A stretch of 64,000 nucleotides of DNA from NCBI GenBank assembly GCA_964449895.1, contig CAYVBY010000006.1, positions 1 to 64,000 of the forward strand, written 5' to 3'. Within the stretch, counting starts at the first letter, position 1, and each line of letters begins with the position of its first letter. The stretch is from Intestinibacter sp964449895 (lineage in GTDB: Bacteria > Bacillota > Clostridia > Peptostreptococcales > Peptostreptococcaceae). The notes beneath the pieces were generated by a model that was given only the letters and a program-made list of their open reading frames with translations, searched no databases and was not told the origin of the DNA. This document shows, piece by piece, positions 43,463 to 52,109 of this stretch. The position numbers were made by a program, and so were the translations under genes.

Positions 43463-43510
43463 AAAAGGATGTTGTAAAATAGAGTAAAATCTATTTTACA
43501 ACATCCTTTT
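43463..43510 (+). terminator. Terminator of the mod regulator gene
   Basis: The 20-base arms at 43463-43482 and 43491-43510 (AAAGGATGTTGTAAAATAG) pair perfectly, followed by T-rich sequence. Confidence 0.92.
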
Positions 43511-43522
43511 TTTCGTCAAAAA

Positions 43523-43562
43523 TAAAGGGGCATCGCAAGCTTTATTTTGCGACAGCCCCTTT
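43523..43562 (-). terminator. Terminator of the NapH-like gene; copy A of a repeated terminator element
   Basis: On the minus strand GGGGCTGTCGCAA pairs with TTGCGATGCCCC, followed by TTTATTTTTG. Stem and loop are nearly identical to the element at 57193-57231, which follows another gene in the same relative orientation. Confidence 0.85.
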
Positions 43563-43588
43563 CTATTTCATTAATTCGTTACTAAAAA

Positions 43589-44299
43589 TTACTTTATCTC
43601 AAGTATTTTTTTAGGACAGTGATTTACACAAGTATTGCATTTTATACAGTTTACATCTTCAAATTTATTATTTTCATTAAATTCCAAATAAGGCTGTAGC
43701 TGCATAGGACATACTCTTGCACATTTTTTACATTTTATACAAGCATCCTTATCTAAAATAGTTAATTTTTTATTTGTATTTTTTGAAATATTTGTGGCTT
43801 GACCTAACTTGCCGAACACTTTTTGTATAGTTCCCATTGGACAAAATTGACACCATACTCTAGGAGCAATAAACAATCCAAGTGGTATACTTATAATCAT
43901 TACCACAAGATAAGTAGTTACAAATATAAATCCAAATTTATCCAATATATCCATACTAGAAGCATTCATAAATACTTTATATACTTTTGAGCCTAATACA
44001 AATGCAAATAAAATAAATACTAATGTTATAGATACTTTATTTCTAAAAACCTTAGGTATCCCTTCATTTCTAGAGTATTTAAGTAAAATACTATCGTATA
44101 GACTTCCATGTGGGCATACATTTCCACACCAAAATCTACCATTAAATAAAGATGTAATCATAAGTCCTGTCATAACGAAGAAAGGCACAATTAAACCCAA
44201 CTTATGTTCATACAATCCCCCAAATGCAATAATGATAGTTAATAACCAACCATATTTTCTCCAAATAGTAAAGGTTCTATTTCCTTTTATGTTTTTCAT
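43589..44299 (-). CDS. NapH/CcoG-like membrane polyferredoxin
   Basis: The 236-residue membrane protein has about four or five helices. It has cytoplasmic cysteine motifs CGNVCPHG (about 58-65) and CQFCPMG (about 150-156), plus two C-terminal [4Fe-4S] motifs, CIKCKKCARVCP (about 187) and CIKCNTCVNHCP (about 218). This matches NapH/NosR-type electron-transfer proteins that pass electrons between membrane carriers and Fe-S partners. No nitrate, nitrous oxide or other reductase gene is nearby, so its partner is unknown. GGAG precedes the ATG. Monocistronic. Confidence 0.9.
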   Translation of the reverse strand: MKNIKGNRTFTIWRKYGWLLTIIIAFGGLYEHKLGLIVPFFVMTGLMITSLFNGRFWCGNVCPHGSLYDSILLKYSRNEGIPKVFRNKVSITLVFILFAFVLGSKVYKVFMNASSMDILDKFGFIFVTTYLVVMIISIPLGLFIAPRVWCQFCPMGTIQKVFGKLGQATNISKNTNKKLTILDKDACIKCKKCARVCPMQLQPYLEFNENNKFEDVNCIKCNTCVNHCPKKILEIK

Positions 44300-44435
44300 A
44301 GTATTACTCCAATCTAACCCAATATTTTCTAATAAGTATTATATACTAGTATTTTATATATAGTAAATACAAGATAAGAAATTCTATAAATCCTCTGATT
44401 TCTTTCAAAATAAAGTAATACTCTTTAAAATATGG

Positions 44436-44798
44436 TTATCTAAAATTAACTCCTATAATGCCTCCAATTCCTCCTGCGAAAGTAGTAAACAATAAATTAT
44501 ACAATAAACTCATCTCAAAAGAAAAACTCTCTTTTGCCAAAAACACTAAAATTAACAAAATTAGTATGTAAAGGAACCCTTCTAGAAAACCATATAATAA
44601 GCCTTTTTGTTTTATCTGTCTACAAGCATAAAATCCACCAAAAGCTGCACTAAAAATAGTAATAAAAGAAATTACTATACCTATATTATCTGAAGTCAAT
44701 TTAGTAAATGTTAAAAGTGCATTATAAACTAATAAAACAATTAAAGTTAATAGATATGCCCATCCAAGTCCTTTAAAAATACTTATAGTTTTAGACAT
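44436..44798 (-). CDS. TIGR04086 family membrane protein
   Basis: A 120-residue protein with four predicted membrane helices and glycine-rich turns (FGGFYACRQIKQKGLLYGFLEG and TFAGGIGGIIGVNFR). It resembles the TIGR04086 family found next to yajC in clostridia; its function is unknown. Its GGGAGG ribosome site lies inside the 3' arm of the yajC terminator hairpin, seven bases before the ATG. Translation may therefore be limited when the hairpin forms in read-through RNA. Confidence 0.82.
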   Translation of the reverse strand: MSKTISIFKGLGWAYLLTLIVLLVYNALLTFTKLTSDNIGIVISFITIFSAAFGGFYACRQIKQKGLLYGFLEGFLYILILLILVFLAKESFSFEMSLLYNLLFTTFAGGIGGIIGVNFR

Positions 44799-44800
44799 TA

Positions 44801-44843
44801 AAAAACCTCCCTTCTTAAATAAATATATTTAAGTGGGAGGTTT
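44801..44843 (-). terminator. yajC terminator overlapping the next ribosome site
   Basis: On the minus strand AAAACCTCCCACTTAAA pairs with TTTAAGAAGGGAGGTTTT and runs into T6. The GGGAGG in its 3' arm is also the ribosome site of the following gene. Confidence 0.85.
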
Positions 44844-44857
44844 TAAATTACTAATTA

Positions 44858-45139
44858 TTATTGAATTTCTTTTTTTGCTTGAACAGAACCTATAGCCCAT
44901 TTTTGTATTGGCATTTTAGTTCTACTTGGTCCAACTTCTATTATAACAGTTTCTTCTTCTATTTTTGCTACATTAGCTACAATTCCGCCTATAGTTACTA
45001 TAGTATCTCCAACATTAAGACCATCTCTCATTTCTTTTAATTCTTTATCTTTTTTCTTTTGAGGTCTTACAAATAAGAAATAGAATATAGCAAATAATGC
45101 TACTATATAAGCTATTGAGATTATTAATTGTCTATTCAT
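44858..45139 (-). CDS. yajC: Preprotein translocase accessory subunit YajC
   Basis: The 93-residue protein has a single N-terminal membrane helix (about 5-24), then FVRPQKKKDKELKEMRDGLNVGDTIVTIGGIVA, which is the YajC signature. It associates with SecDF at the translocon. AAGGAG precedes the ATG. It follows tgt, the conserved order in most bacteria. Confidence 0.96.
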   Translation of the reverse strand: MNRQLIISIAYIVALFAIFYFLFVRPQKKKDKELKEMRDGLNVGDTIVTIGGIVANVAKIEEETVIIEVGPSRTKMPIQKWAIGSVQAKKEIQ

Positions 45140-45194
45140 TTATTTCTCTCCTTTATATTAAATTTTCATTACTAAGTATTATATATCAAATATC

Positions 45195-46316
45195 TTATAA
45201 TTCATACCCATATTTAGTAAAAAATTCTTTTCTGAAATCTAGTAATCTATCTTCTCTTATAGCTTGTCTTATTTGTTCCATTAATTTAAGTAAAAATCTT
45301 AAATTGTGTATAGTTATAAGTCTAGCTCCTAGTATTTCATTAGCTTTTACTAAATGTCTTATATAAGCTTTTGTGTAATTTCTACAACAATAGCAATCAC
45401 ATTCTGGATCAAGTGGAGTAAAATCTCTTGCGTAAGTTGCATTTCTAACTACAACTTTACCTTGGCTAGTCATAGCTGTACCATTTCTAGCTATACGAGT
45501 TGGAAGAACGCAGTCAAACATATCAACCCCTCTTATTACACCTTCTATTAAATCATCAGGTGAACCAACACCCATTAAATATCTTGGCTTGTCAGCAGGC
45601 ATTAATGGCGTAGTATATTCTAGTACATCATACATAAGTGGCTTAGGTTCTCCAACACTAAGACCTCCTATTGCATATCCTGGTAAATCTATAGCTGTTA
45701 CTTCCTTAGCTGATTGCTCTCTTAAATCTTTATACATACCACCTTGGATTATTCCAAATAAAGCTTGTTTTTCTGTATTTTTGTGAGCATCTTTACATCT
45801 TTGAAGCCATCTTGTAGTTCTTTCTAAAGAATTTTTTACATATTCTCTATCTGCTGGATATGGAGCACACTCATCAAATGCCATCATTATATCTGAACCT
45901 AAAGCATTTTGAATTTCCATAGCTTTTTCTGGACTTATAAAGTGGCTTGAACCATCTAAATGTGATTTAAATGTAACTCCTTCTTCTGTTATTTTTCTAA
46001 GTGGTCCTAATGAGAATACTTGGAAACCTCCACTATCTGTAAGAATTGGTTTATCCCAATTCATAAATTGATGAAGTCCTCCAGCTTCTTTTACTAAATC
46101 ATGACCTGGTCTCATATATAAATGATAAGTATTACTTAAAATTATTTGAGATCCTATTTCTTTTAATTCCTCTGGTGTCATAGCTTTTACAGTTGCTTGT
46201 GTTCCAACTGGCATAAATATTGGTGTTTCTATATCTCCATGTGGTGTATGAAGTATTCCAAGTCTTGCACCACTTTGTTTACAAGTTTTTATAAGTTCAT
46301 ATGTTACTGCACTCAT
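45195..46316 (-). CDS. tgt: tRNA-guanine transglycosylase
   Basis: Tgt swaps guanine-34 for preQ1 in Asp/Asn/His/Tyr tRNAs on the way to queuosine. The 373 residues include LTDSGGFQVFSLG (catalytic Asp), GVGSPDDLIEGV, FDCVLPTRIARNG and the zinc site CDCYCC with a later His. The frame extends upstream to 46358, but AAGGAGG lies six bases before the ATG at 46316. It is grouped with queA, the next step of the same pathway. Confidence 0.97.
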   Translation of the reverse strand: MSAVTYELIKTCKQSGARLGILHTPHGDIETPIFMPVGTQATVKAMTPEELKEIGSQIILSNTYHLYMRPGHDLVKEAGGLHQFMNWDKPILTDSGGFQVFSLGPLRKITEEGVTFKSHLDGSSHFISPEKAMEIQNALGSDIMMAFDECAPYPADREYVKNSLERTTRWLQRCKDAHKNTEKQALFGIIQGGMYKDLREQSAKEVTAIDLPGYAIGGLSVGEPKPLMYDVLEYTTPLMPADKPRYLMGVGSPDDLIEGVIRGVDMFDCVLPTRIARNGTAMTSQGKVVVRNATYARDFTPLDPECDCYCCRNYTKAYIRHLVKANEILGARLITIHNLRFLLKLMEQIRQAIREDRLLDFRKEFFTKYGYEL

Positions 46317-46332
46317 ATTTTTCCTCCTTAAT

Positions 46333-46872
46333 TTATTCTTTCTCAATAATATCTTCAACTATCTCTTCAATAATTTCTGATTCATTTTCTTCATTAATAT
46401 CAACTATTTCTTTTTTTTCTTCATAGGTTTTAACTACTTTTTTAAATATCTCGTTTATTTCTTCTTTTTGTTTTTCATTTAATTTATCCTTAGGCATTAA
46501 ATACTTTTTTATGGCAAAAATAACTCCTATAGCTAAAACTCCTAGTAATAACTCACCTACACTTTCCGTCTTAGGTATTAAAAGTAGCTTTCTAGCTATA
46601 GCATAAAGTAAAACCTCCAGTAATGTTTCTGGTAAATGTAAGCATAACATAATTACTAATTCTACCCCTATTACAAGAAGTAATATTTGTGCTAAAAAAT
46701 CATTTAATTGATCATAATTTACAGGATGAGCAAAATCTATGATGTAAGCAGCATAAATTTCTCTTAAAATATCTACTATTCCTAAAAATATAACTAGTAA
46801 TATTACTATAGATAATAAAATTTCAAATACATGCGCTATTTTAATAAATGTCTGCTTTTCCTTTATATTCAT
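46333..46872 (-). CDS. Predicted membrane protein, PsiE-like, with acidic C-terminus
   Basis: About 179 residues: four predicted membrane helices (roughly 11-40, 58-85, 90-110 and 122-140) and a very acidic, Glu-rich cytoplasmic tail (about 145-179). The segment LPETLLEVLLYAIARKLLL resembles PsiE-type proteins (phosphate-starvation-inducible E), whose function is unclear. The frame opens at a TTG at 46887 that overlaps the GGAGGGG site, so the ATG at 46872 is the start. It is embedded between queA and tgt. Confidence 0.65.
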   Translation of the reverse strand: MNIKEKQTFIKIAHVFEILLSIVILLVIFLGIVDILREIYAAYIIDFAHPVNYDQLNDFLAQILLLVIGVELVIMLCLHLPETLLEVLLYAIARKLLLIPKTESVGELLLGVLAIGVIFAIKKYLMPKDKLNEKQKEEINEIFKKVVKTYEEKKEIVDINEENESEIIEEIVEDIIEKE

Positions 46873-46900
46873 TTTATACCCCTCCAACTAGAACATTATA

Positions 46901-47926
46901 TTATTTAATAAACATTGCGTCACCAAAACTAAAGAATCTATATCTTTCTTTTACAGCTTCATTATAAGCATTTAATACATGTTCTTTTCCAGCTAAAGAG
47001 CTAACTAACATTATTAATGTAGATTCTGGTAAATGAAAATTAGTTATAAGATTATCGATAACTTTCCATTTGTATCCAGGATATATAAATATATTTGTCC
47101 ATCCTGATGTAGCTTTTATTTTTCCATTTTCATCAGCTACTGATTCTATTGTTCTTGTACTAGTTGTACCTACACTTATTACTTTGTTTCCATTTTCTTT
47201 TGCTTTATTTATCTTTTGAGCAGCTTCTTCAGTAACTATGTAATATTCTGAATGCATTTGATGATTTGTAACATCCTCTACTTTTACAGGTCTAAAAGTT
47301 CCTAAACCAACGTGTAAAGTAACAAATGCTAAGTCTACTCCTTTTTCTTTTATTTTTTCTAATAGTTCATCTGTAAAATGTAAACCTGCAGTTGGTGCTG
47401 CAGCTGAGCCATTATGTTTAGAATAAACAGTTTGATATCTTTCTTTTTCTTCTAATTTTTCTGTTATATATGGTGGAAGAGGCATATTTCCTAATTCATC
47501 TAAAATTTCTTCAAATATACCATCATATTTGAATTTAACTATTCTAGCACCATCTTCTGCCATTGCTACAACTTCTGCAATTAATTTTCCGTCTCCAAAT
47601 GAAAATTGTGCACCTATTTTAGCCTTTTTACCTGGTTTAACTAAAGTTTCCCAAGTATCATCTTCTGTTCTTTTTAAAAGTAGAAATTCTATTTTTCCTC
47701 CGGTACCTACTTTTGAACCTATAAGTCTAGCAGGAATTACTCTCGTATCATTTAAAACTAGACAATCTCCTGGATTTAAATAATCTATTATATCTCTAAA
47801 TATTTTATGTTCAATTTCTCCAGTTTCTTTATCAACTACCATAAGTCTAGAACTAGTTCTATCTTTTATTGGAACTTGAGCTATTAACTCTTGTGGTAAA
47901 TCAAAATTAAAATCACTTGTTTTCAA
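46901..47926 (-). CDS. queA: S-adenosylmethionine:tRNA ribosyltransferase-isomerase
   Basis: QueA adds the epoxycyclopentane ring from SAM to preQ1 in tRNA. The 341 residues include FDLPQELIAQ near the start, RLMVVDKETG, GSAAAPTAGLHFT, HVGLGTFRPV and TNFHLPESTLIMLVSSLAG. The start is TTG at 47926 with AAGGAAG eight bases upstream. It lies between ruvB and tgt in a classic ruvCAB-queA-tgt-yajC order. Confidence 0.97.
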   Translation of the reverse strand: MKTSDFNFDLPQELIAQVPIKDRTSSRLMVVDKETGEIEHKIFRDIIDYLNPGDCLVLNDTRVIPARLIGSKVGTGGKIEFLLLKRTEDDTWETLVKPGKKAKIGAQFSFGDGKLIAEVVAMAEDGARIVKFKYDGIFEEILDELGNMPLPPYITEKLEEKERYQTVYSKHNGSAAAPTAGLHFTDELLEKIKEKGVDLAFVTLHVGLGTFRPVKVEDVTNHQMHSEYYIVTEEAAQKINKAKENGNKVISVGTTSTRTIESVADENGKIKATSGWTNIFIYPGYKWKVIDNLITNFHLPESTLIMLVSSLAGKEHVLNAYNEAVKERYRFFSFGDAMFIK

Positions 47927-48021
47927 TTAATTAACTTCCTTTCTAAATAAATATTTATCAAAACATACAATTACAATAATAACAAATATTTATTTATTTG
48001 GGTAGGTTTTTGTTTTGTATT

Positions 48022-49038
48022 TTATTTTTTAGGGTATTCTATTTTTAAATGTTCATAAGCTTTAGGCATAGCAACACGCCCTCTTGGCCCTCTATTTATA
48101 AATCCTAATTGAAGTAAATAAGGCTCATAAACATCTTCTATTGTATTTCTATCTTCACCAATAGATGCTGCTAATGTATCTAATCCAACTGGTCCTCCAT
48201 TAAATTTGTGGATTATTGTTAAAAGTAGTTTTTCATCTACTTCATCAAGTCCTAATTTATCCACACCTAGTAATTCTAAAGCTTTATCTGCAACTTCATC
48301 TGTTATGTTTCCATTTGCTTTAACCTGTGCATAATCTCTAACTCGTTTTAGAAGTCTATTTGCAATTCTAGGTGTTCCTCTTGAACGTCTAGCAATTTCA
48401 GTTGCTCCACTTAAATAAATCTCTGCATCTAAAAGACTTGCTGATCTCATAGATATTTGTGCCAATTCCTCTACTGTGTAATAATCTAATTTACAAATAA
48501 CACCAAATCTATCTCTAAGTGGATTTGTAAGCATACCTGCTTTAGTTGTAGCTCCAATTAACGTAAACTTTGGTAAATCAAGTCTTATACTTCTAGCTGA
48601 AGGTCCTTTCCCTAAGATTATATCTATACAATAATCCTCCATAGCTGGGTATAAAACTTCTTCTACACTCCTATTTATTCTGTGTATTTCATCTATAAAT
48701 AATACATCATTTTCCTCTAAATTGGTAAGAATAGCTGCCAAATCTCCTGCTCTCTCTATAGCAGGTCCTGATGTTATTCTCAAATTAACGCCCATTTCAC
48801 TGGCTATAATCCCTGCTAATGTAGTTTTTCCAAGTCCTGGAGGTCCATATAATAATACATGGTCTAGCGATTCATTTCTAGATTTTGCCGCTTCTATAAA
48901 TATTTCTAATTGTTCTTTAACTTTTTCTTGCCCTGTATAATCAGATAAACTTTTAGGTCTTAAGCTAACTTCTGTATCATTATCTTCCTTCTTCATAGTT
49001 GAAGTTATAAGCCTATTTTCATCTTCATATTCAAACAT
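48022..49038 (-). CDS. ruvB: Holliday junction branch migration helicase RuvB
   Basis: The 338-residue AAA+ motor has Walker A LLYGPPGLGKTTLA (about 57-70), Walker B VLFIDEIHRINRSVEE (about 106-121), sensor GATTKAGMLTNPLRDRFG and a C-terminal winged helix. It drives branch migration with RuvA. An upstream in-frame ATG at 49056 precedes AAAGGAG; the ATG at 49038 after that site is used. It lies 21 bases after ruvA. Confidence 0.97.
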   Translation of the reverse strand: MFEYEDENRLITSTMKKEDNDTEVSLRPKSLSDYTGQEKVKEQLEIFIEAAKSRNESLDHVLLYGPPGLGKTTLAGIIASEMGVNLRITSGPAIERAGDLAAILTNLEENDVLFIDEIHRINRSVEEVLYPAMEDYCIDIILGKGPSARSIRLDLPKFTLIGATTKAGMLTNPLRDRFGVICKLDYYTVEELAQISMRSASLLDAEIYLSGATEIARRSRGTPRIANRLLKRVRDYAQVKANGNITDEVADKALELLGVDKLGLDEVDEKLLLTIIHKFNGGPVGLDTLAASIGEDRNTIEDVYEPYLLQLGFINRGPRGRVAMPKAYEHLKIEYPKK

Positions 49039-49059
49039 CTCTCCATCTCCTTTCATTTA

Positions 49060-49653
49060 CTATTTAGTCATAAGATAAGTAAGAGATTTTTTAATAATAT
49101 CTTCAGTTTTTAATCCGTCCTTTTTAAACTTTTGAACAGCTTCTTTAGCTTCACTATTTGAATATCCTAATGCAATTAATGCCTCTAATGCTTCATCTAA
49201 TTCCAAACCTGTAGGCTTCTGATTAAATAAAGTAGCTTCAAATTCTGCATTATCCTTGTCTACCTTATCCTTTAATTCTAAAATTATTCTCTCTGCTGTT
49301 TTTTTGCCTACACCTGGACACTTTGATAATTTAGTGATATCCTCACTTAATATATAAGCACTTAGCTGACTAGGCGTTGCTGAAGATAAAATCCCTAGTC
49401 CCACTTTTGGTCCAATTTTTGATACAGATGTAAGTAATCTAAACATTTCTAATTCTTGTCTACTCGCAAAGCCGCAAAGACTCATATCATCTTCTCTTAC
49501 TATTAATTTTGTAAAAATTTTTGCTTCCTGTCCCTTAATAATGCTTTGTGCAGTATAGCTAGATACATTTATCTCATATCCTATCCCATTATTTTCCAAT
49601 ATGATTTTATCTAAATATATTTCCTCAACAATTCCTTTTATATAACTGTACAT
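49060..49653 (-). CDS. ruvA: Holliday junction branch migration protein RuvA
   Basis: The 197-residue protein has the OB domain at its N-terminus (MYSYIKGIVEEIYLDKIILE). Helix-hairpin-helix motifs lie in the middle (LLTSVSKIGPKVGLGILS and LSKCPGVGKKTAERIILELKDK), and a C-terminal domain binds RuvB (LDEALEALIALGYS). It binds the four-way junction. AAGGAG precedes the ATG; it lies 38 bases after ruvC. Confidence 0.97.
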   Translation of the reverse strand: MYSYIKGIVEEIYLDKIILENNGIGYEINVSSYTAQSIIKGQEAKIFTKLIVREDDMSLCGFASRQELEMFRLLTSVSKIGPKVGLGILSSATPSQLSAYILSEDITKLSKCPGVGKKTAERIILELKDKVDKDNAEFEATLFNQKPTGLELDEALEALIALGYSNSEAKEAVQKFKKDGLKTEDIIKKSLTYLMTK

Positions 49654-49691
49654 ATTTTCTCCTTTAAATATAAATTATTTTATCTATTAAT

Positions 49692-50192
49692 TTAGTAGTT
49701 GAAATTTTTTAAAGTTTTTTCAAGCTTGTTGGCATGTGCATGACATACAGCTACTGCAAGAGCATCTGCAACATCATCAGGTTTAGGTATCTCTTTTAAT
49801 TTTAAAATAGATGTTACCATTTGCTGAACCTGTAATTTTTGAGCCCTACCATATCCTACAACACCTTGCTTAACTTGAAGCGGTGTATATTCATATATAG
49901 GCTTACCATTATGTGTGCATGCTAGCATTATAACACCTCTCGCTTGTGCTACAGTTATAGCTGTTTTTACATTTTTGTTAAAAAACAACTCTTCAATTGC
50001 AACTTCATCTATATTGTAATTCTTTATTAAAATATCTATCCCTTTATATACAAGTGCTAATCGTTTATCTGTACTCATTTTTGCTGGAGTTGTAACCGCA
50101 CCATAATCTATAACTTTAAATTTATTATTTTTATACTCTACTATACCATATCCAACTATAGCTATTCCTGGATCTATTCCTAATATAAGCAA
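49692..50192 (-). CDS. ruvC: Crossover junction endodeoxyribonuclease RuvC
   Basis: The 166-residue Holliday junction resolvase has the catalytic acidic residues in LILGIDPGIAIVGYG (Asp7), VAIEELFFNKN (about 65), QVKQGVVGYGRAQK and the C-terminal KPDDVADALAVAVCHAH (about 140). The start is a TTG with AGGAGG upstream. It begins the ruvCAB-queA block. Confidence 0.97.
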   Translation of the reverse strand: MLILGIDPGIAIVGYGIVEYKNNKFKVIDYGAVTTPAKMSTDKRLALVYKGIDILIKNYNIDEVAIEELFFNKNVKTAITVAQARGVIMLACTHNGKPIYEYTPLQVKQGVVGYGRAQKLQVQQMVTSILKLKEIPKPDDVADALAVAVCHAHANKLEKTLKNFNY

Positions 50193-50320
50193 ATTTGTCC
50201 TCCTAAATTTATTTTATGCAAACCTATGTTCTACTACATTATATCAAATAATAAAACTTAATATAGATAAAATTATAATTATTCTATTCAAATGCATATA
50301 ATTTCCTGTAGATAAAAAAT

Positions 50321-50357
50321 AAGCCCTCTTCATAAATAAATTATATGAAAAGAGCTT
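50321..50357 (-). terminator. Terminator of the hypothetical membrane-anchored gene
   Basis: The arms at 50321-50335 and 50341-50357 (AAGCTCTTTTCATA with a few mismatches) pair, followed by ATTTTTT on the minus strand. Confidence 0.82.
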
Positions 50358-50366
50358 GTTTTTTGA

Positions 50367-50942
50367 TTAACTTCCAAAGTCCTCAAGTCTAGAATACGCC
50401 TCATCCTCACTATCTAAGACAATAATTTCTTTAATTTGAGTTTGCACAGATTTTGGAAGTGATTCAATTAAAATAGAAGTTTTCTCTATCAATTTCTTTT
50501 TGCCTTCTTTATTATACTTAAATACACTTACATAACCATCATCTTCTTCTAAAGTATATTTATTTGCTTTAGATGTATCTACAATATCATTGGAATTTTT
50601 TAATATTATTTGATATTTATTCATAGTGGAAATTTCTTTATCTGGATACTTTTCTTTTAAGATTTCTTTTATTTCACTTTCTGTTTTATTTAGTAATTCA
50701 TCTGTTATTGTATCTAACATTACAGGTATTTGATCTTCATCTTGAAACCAAATTTGACAATGTTCGTATAAATCAACTTTACCATTTTTATAAAGATTGT
50801 CATTTGTACCTTCAATTTTATTATTGCTCGCCTCAAGTGTTTCATTATTCTTAACACCTACAAAAATGCCTCCACTTATTAGTGCTATTGATAACGCAAC
50901 TATAGATGGAACTATCCAACGAAAATTTTCTTTATTTTTCAA
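50367..50942 (-). CDS. Hypothetical protein with an N-terminal membrane anchor
   Basis: About 191 residues, not recognised. The start is the TTG at 50942, eight bases after AAGGAGG; the frame opens further upstream, but without a ribosome site. A short basic start is followed by one membrane helix (about residues 10-30), then a Lys/Glu/Asp-rich domain presumably outside the membrane. No catalytic motif or lipobox is seen. It lies upstream of ruvC with its own terminator, so it is probably independent. Confidence 0.72.
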   Translation of the reverse strand: MKNKENFRWIVPSIVALSIALISGGIFVGVKNNETLEASNNKIEGTNDNLYKNGKVDLYEHCQIWFQDEDQIPVMLDTITDELLNKTESEIKEILKEKYPDKEISTMNKYQIILKNSNDIVDTSKANKYTLEEDDGYVSVFKYNKEGKKKLIEKTSILIESLPKSVQTQIKEIIVLDSEDEAYSRLEDFGS

Positions 50943-51105
50943 TTTATAGGCCTCCTTCTTTATAATACTGTACAGGAATTTTATATGTATTTTAGACATT
51001 ATTAGGAATTTTTATACATTGATATAAACATATTTTAGTTATAAATCAATAACTCCTAACATATAATTAGTAATAAAATTTCTTATAAATCGAGGTGAAT
51101 TAATT

Positions 51106-51417
51106 TTGGAAAATACAAATTATAATATATTAAACAGACTTAATTATTTAGAATTTAGACAAAATCTACTTATCTTAAAACAACCAGGCCATAAAATATC
51201 AGTTTTCTTTGATTTAAATATAGATATTTTTACTAAAATAAAAAATTTTTCTAATGATTTTTGTAAAAGAATTCAAGATGGTGAAAATTTAACTTTAAAA
51301 GACTACGAAAAATCGCTAAATAATATATGGCCTCCTATATCTAGCTATCCTTCTTCTCATACTTTAATAGCTCAAGCTTTATTAGATAAAAAAATATTTG
51401 AACTAATAACAAAATAA
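51106..51417 (+). CDS. Hypothetical protein, 103 residues
   Basis: The TTG start at 51106 has GAGGTG eight bases upstream. The protein has no signal, membrane helix or cysteine pattern and is not recognised. It contains KQPGHKISVFFDLNIDIF and a Pro/Ser-rich WPPISSYPSSHTLIAQALL segment. Codon use is ordinary for this window. It precedes a DUF1540 gene by about 75 bases on the same strand and may be cotranscribed with it. Confidence 0.65.
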   Translation: MENTNYNILNRLNYLEFRQNLLILKQPGHKISVFFDLNIDIFTKIKNFSNDFCKRIQDGENLTLKDYEKSLNNIWPPISSYPSSHTLIAQALLDKKIFELITK

Positions 51418-51492
51418 ATTTAATCAATATACATATTTTTTTAAAATTTGGAAATACTTCTATTAATAATAAAATTGCTAGGAGGTATCATT

Positions 51493-51816
51493 ATGGCTAG
51501 AATAGAATGTAATGTAATGAATTGCTCTCATAATAATGAAGGAGTTTGTTACGCAAATAAAATTTCTGTAACAGGTAAAAAAGCACATACCAGTAATCAT
51601 ACTTGTTGCTCATCTTTTTTAAATCAATCTACATACAACAATTTAACGAGCAATGTTTCTCCTAATGATAGTTGTAACTATATAGGATGCAATGTTAAAA
51701 CATGTACTTATAATGTAAGTAATATATGCAGTTTAGATAACATATCTGTTACATCTATAGCAGACACTACTAATCTTTATGCAGAAACTTACTGTTCAAG
51801 TTTCAAATGTAAATAA
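51493..51816 (+). CDS. DUF1540 protein with two Cys-rich repeats
   Basis: About 107 residues carrying two DUF1540 units. The first runs from IECNVMNCSHNNEGVCYANKI to CCSSF (about 4-39), and the second from CNYIGCNVKTCTYN to YCSSF (about 57-105). The Cys pattern suggests metal binding. DUF1540 proteins are common in clostridia and of unknown function. Although the frame is open from 51448, AGGAGG lies before the ATG at 51493. A terminator follows. Confidence 0.87.
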   Translation: MARIECNVMNCSHNNEGVCYANKISVTGKKAHTSNHTCCSSFLNQSTYNNLTSNVSPNDSCNYIGCNVKTCTYNVSNICSLDNISVTSIADTTNLYAETYCSSFKCK

Positions 51817-51829
51817 CATATATTTTTTT

Positions 51830-51861
51830 AAAGATAGGCTTAATAATATAAGGCTATCTTT
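51830..51861 (+). terminator. Terminator of the DUF1540 gene
   Basis: AAAGATAGGCTTA pairs with TAAGGCTATCTTT, with mismatched G residues in mid-stem, and is followed by T5. Confidence 0.78.
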
Positions 51862-51983
51862 TTTATATCATATAAAAAATTATATTCTTTTAAATCTTTA
51901 TATAAATATAATTTGCATATTTATCATTTTTCAGAATTTTCGAAATTATTTGTTGTTTTAACACAATTTTAACATTAGTTTGA

Positions 51984-52013
51984 TTGACAAAATATAGCTA
52001 AAATCGATATAAT
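51984..52013 (+). promoter_or_regulatory. Promoter of the TetR-activase operon
   Basis: -35 TTGACA (51984-51989), 18 bases, -10 TATAAT (52008-52013). Both boxes match the consensus perfectly. Confidence 0.88.
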
Positions 52014-52023
52014 TCTTTTATGT

Positions 52024-52039
52024 GTGAGTACTTACTCAC
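52024..52039. promoter_or_regulatory. TetR-type palindromic operator
   Basis: GTGAGTACTTACTCAC: the arms GTGAGT and ACTCAC flank a four-base centre. It lies directly at the predicted transcription start, where a repressor would block initiation. Confidence 0.82.
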
Positions 52040-52109
52040 TATTTTGTGTTTTGTATAATTATTTTTCAATAAAATATTGGTAAAATTTTGAAGTTAGGAG
52101 AATTTTTAA

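Noticed and set aside
48257..48265. Perfect TTATCCACA DnaA box
   Set aside because: Single copy inside the ruvB coding sequence with no other boxes nearby; most likely chance.
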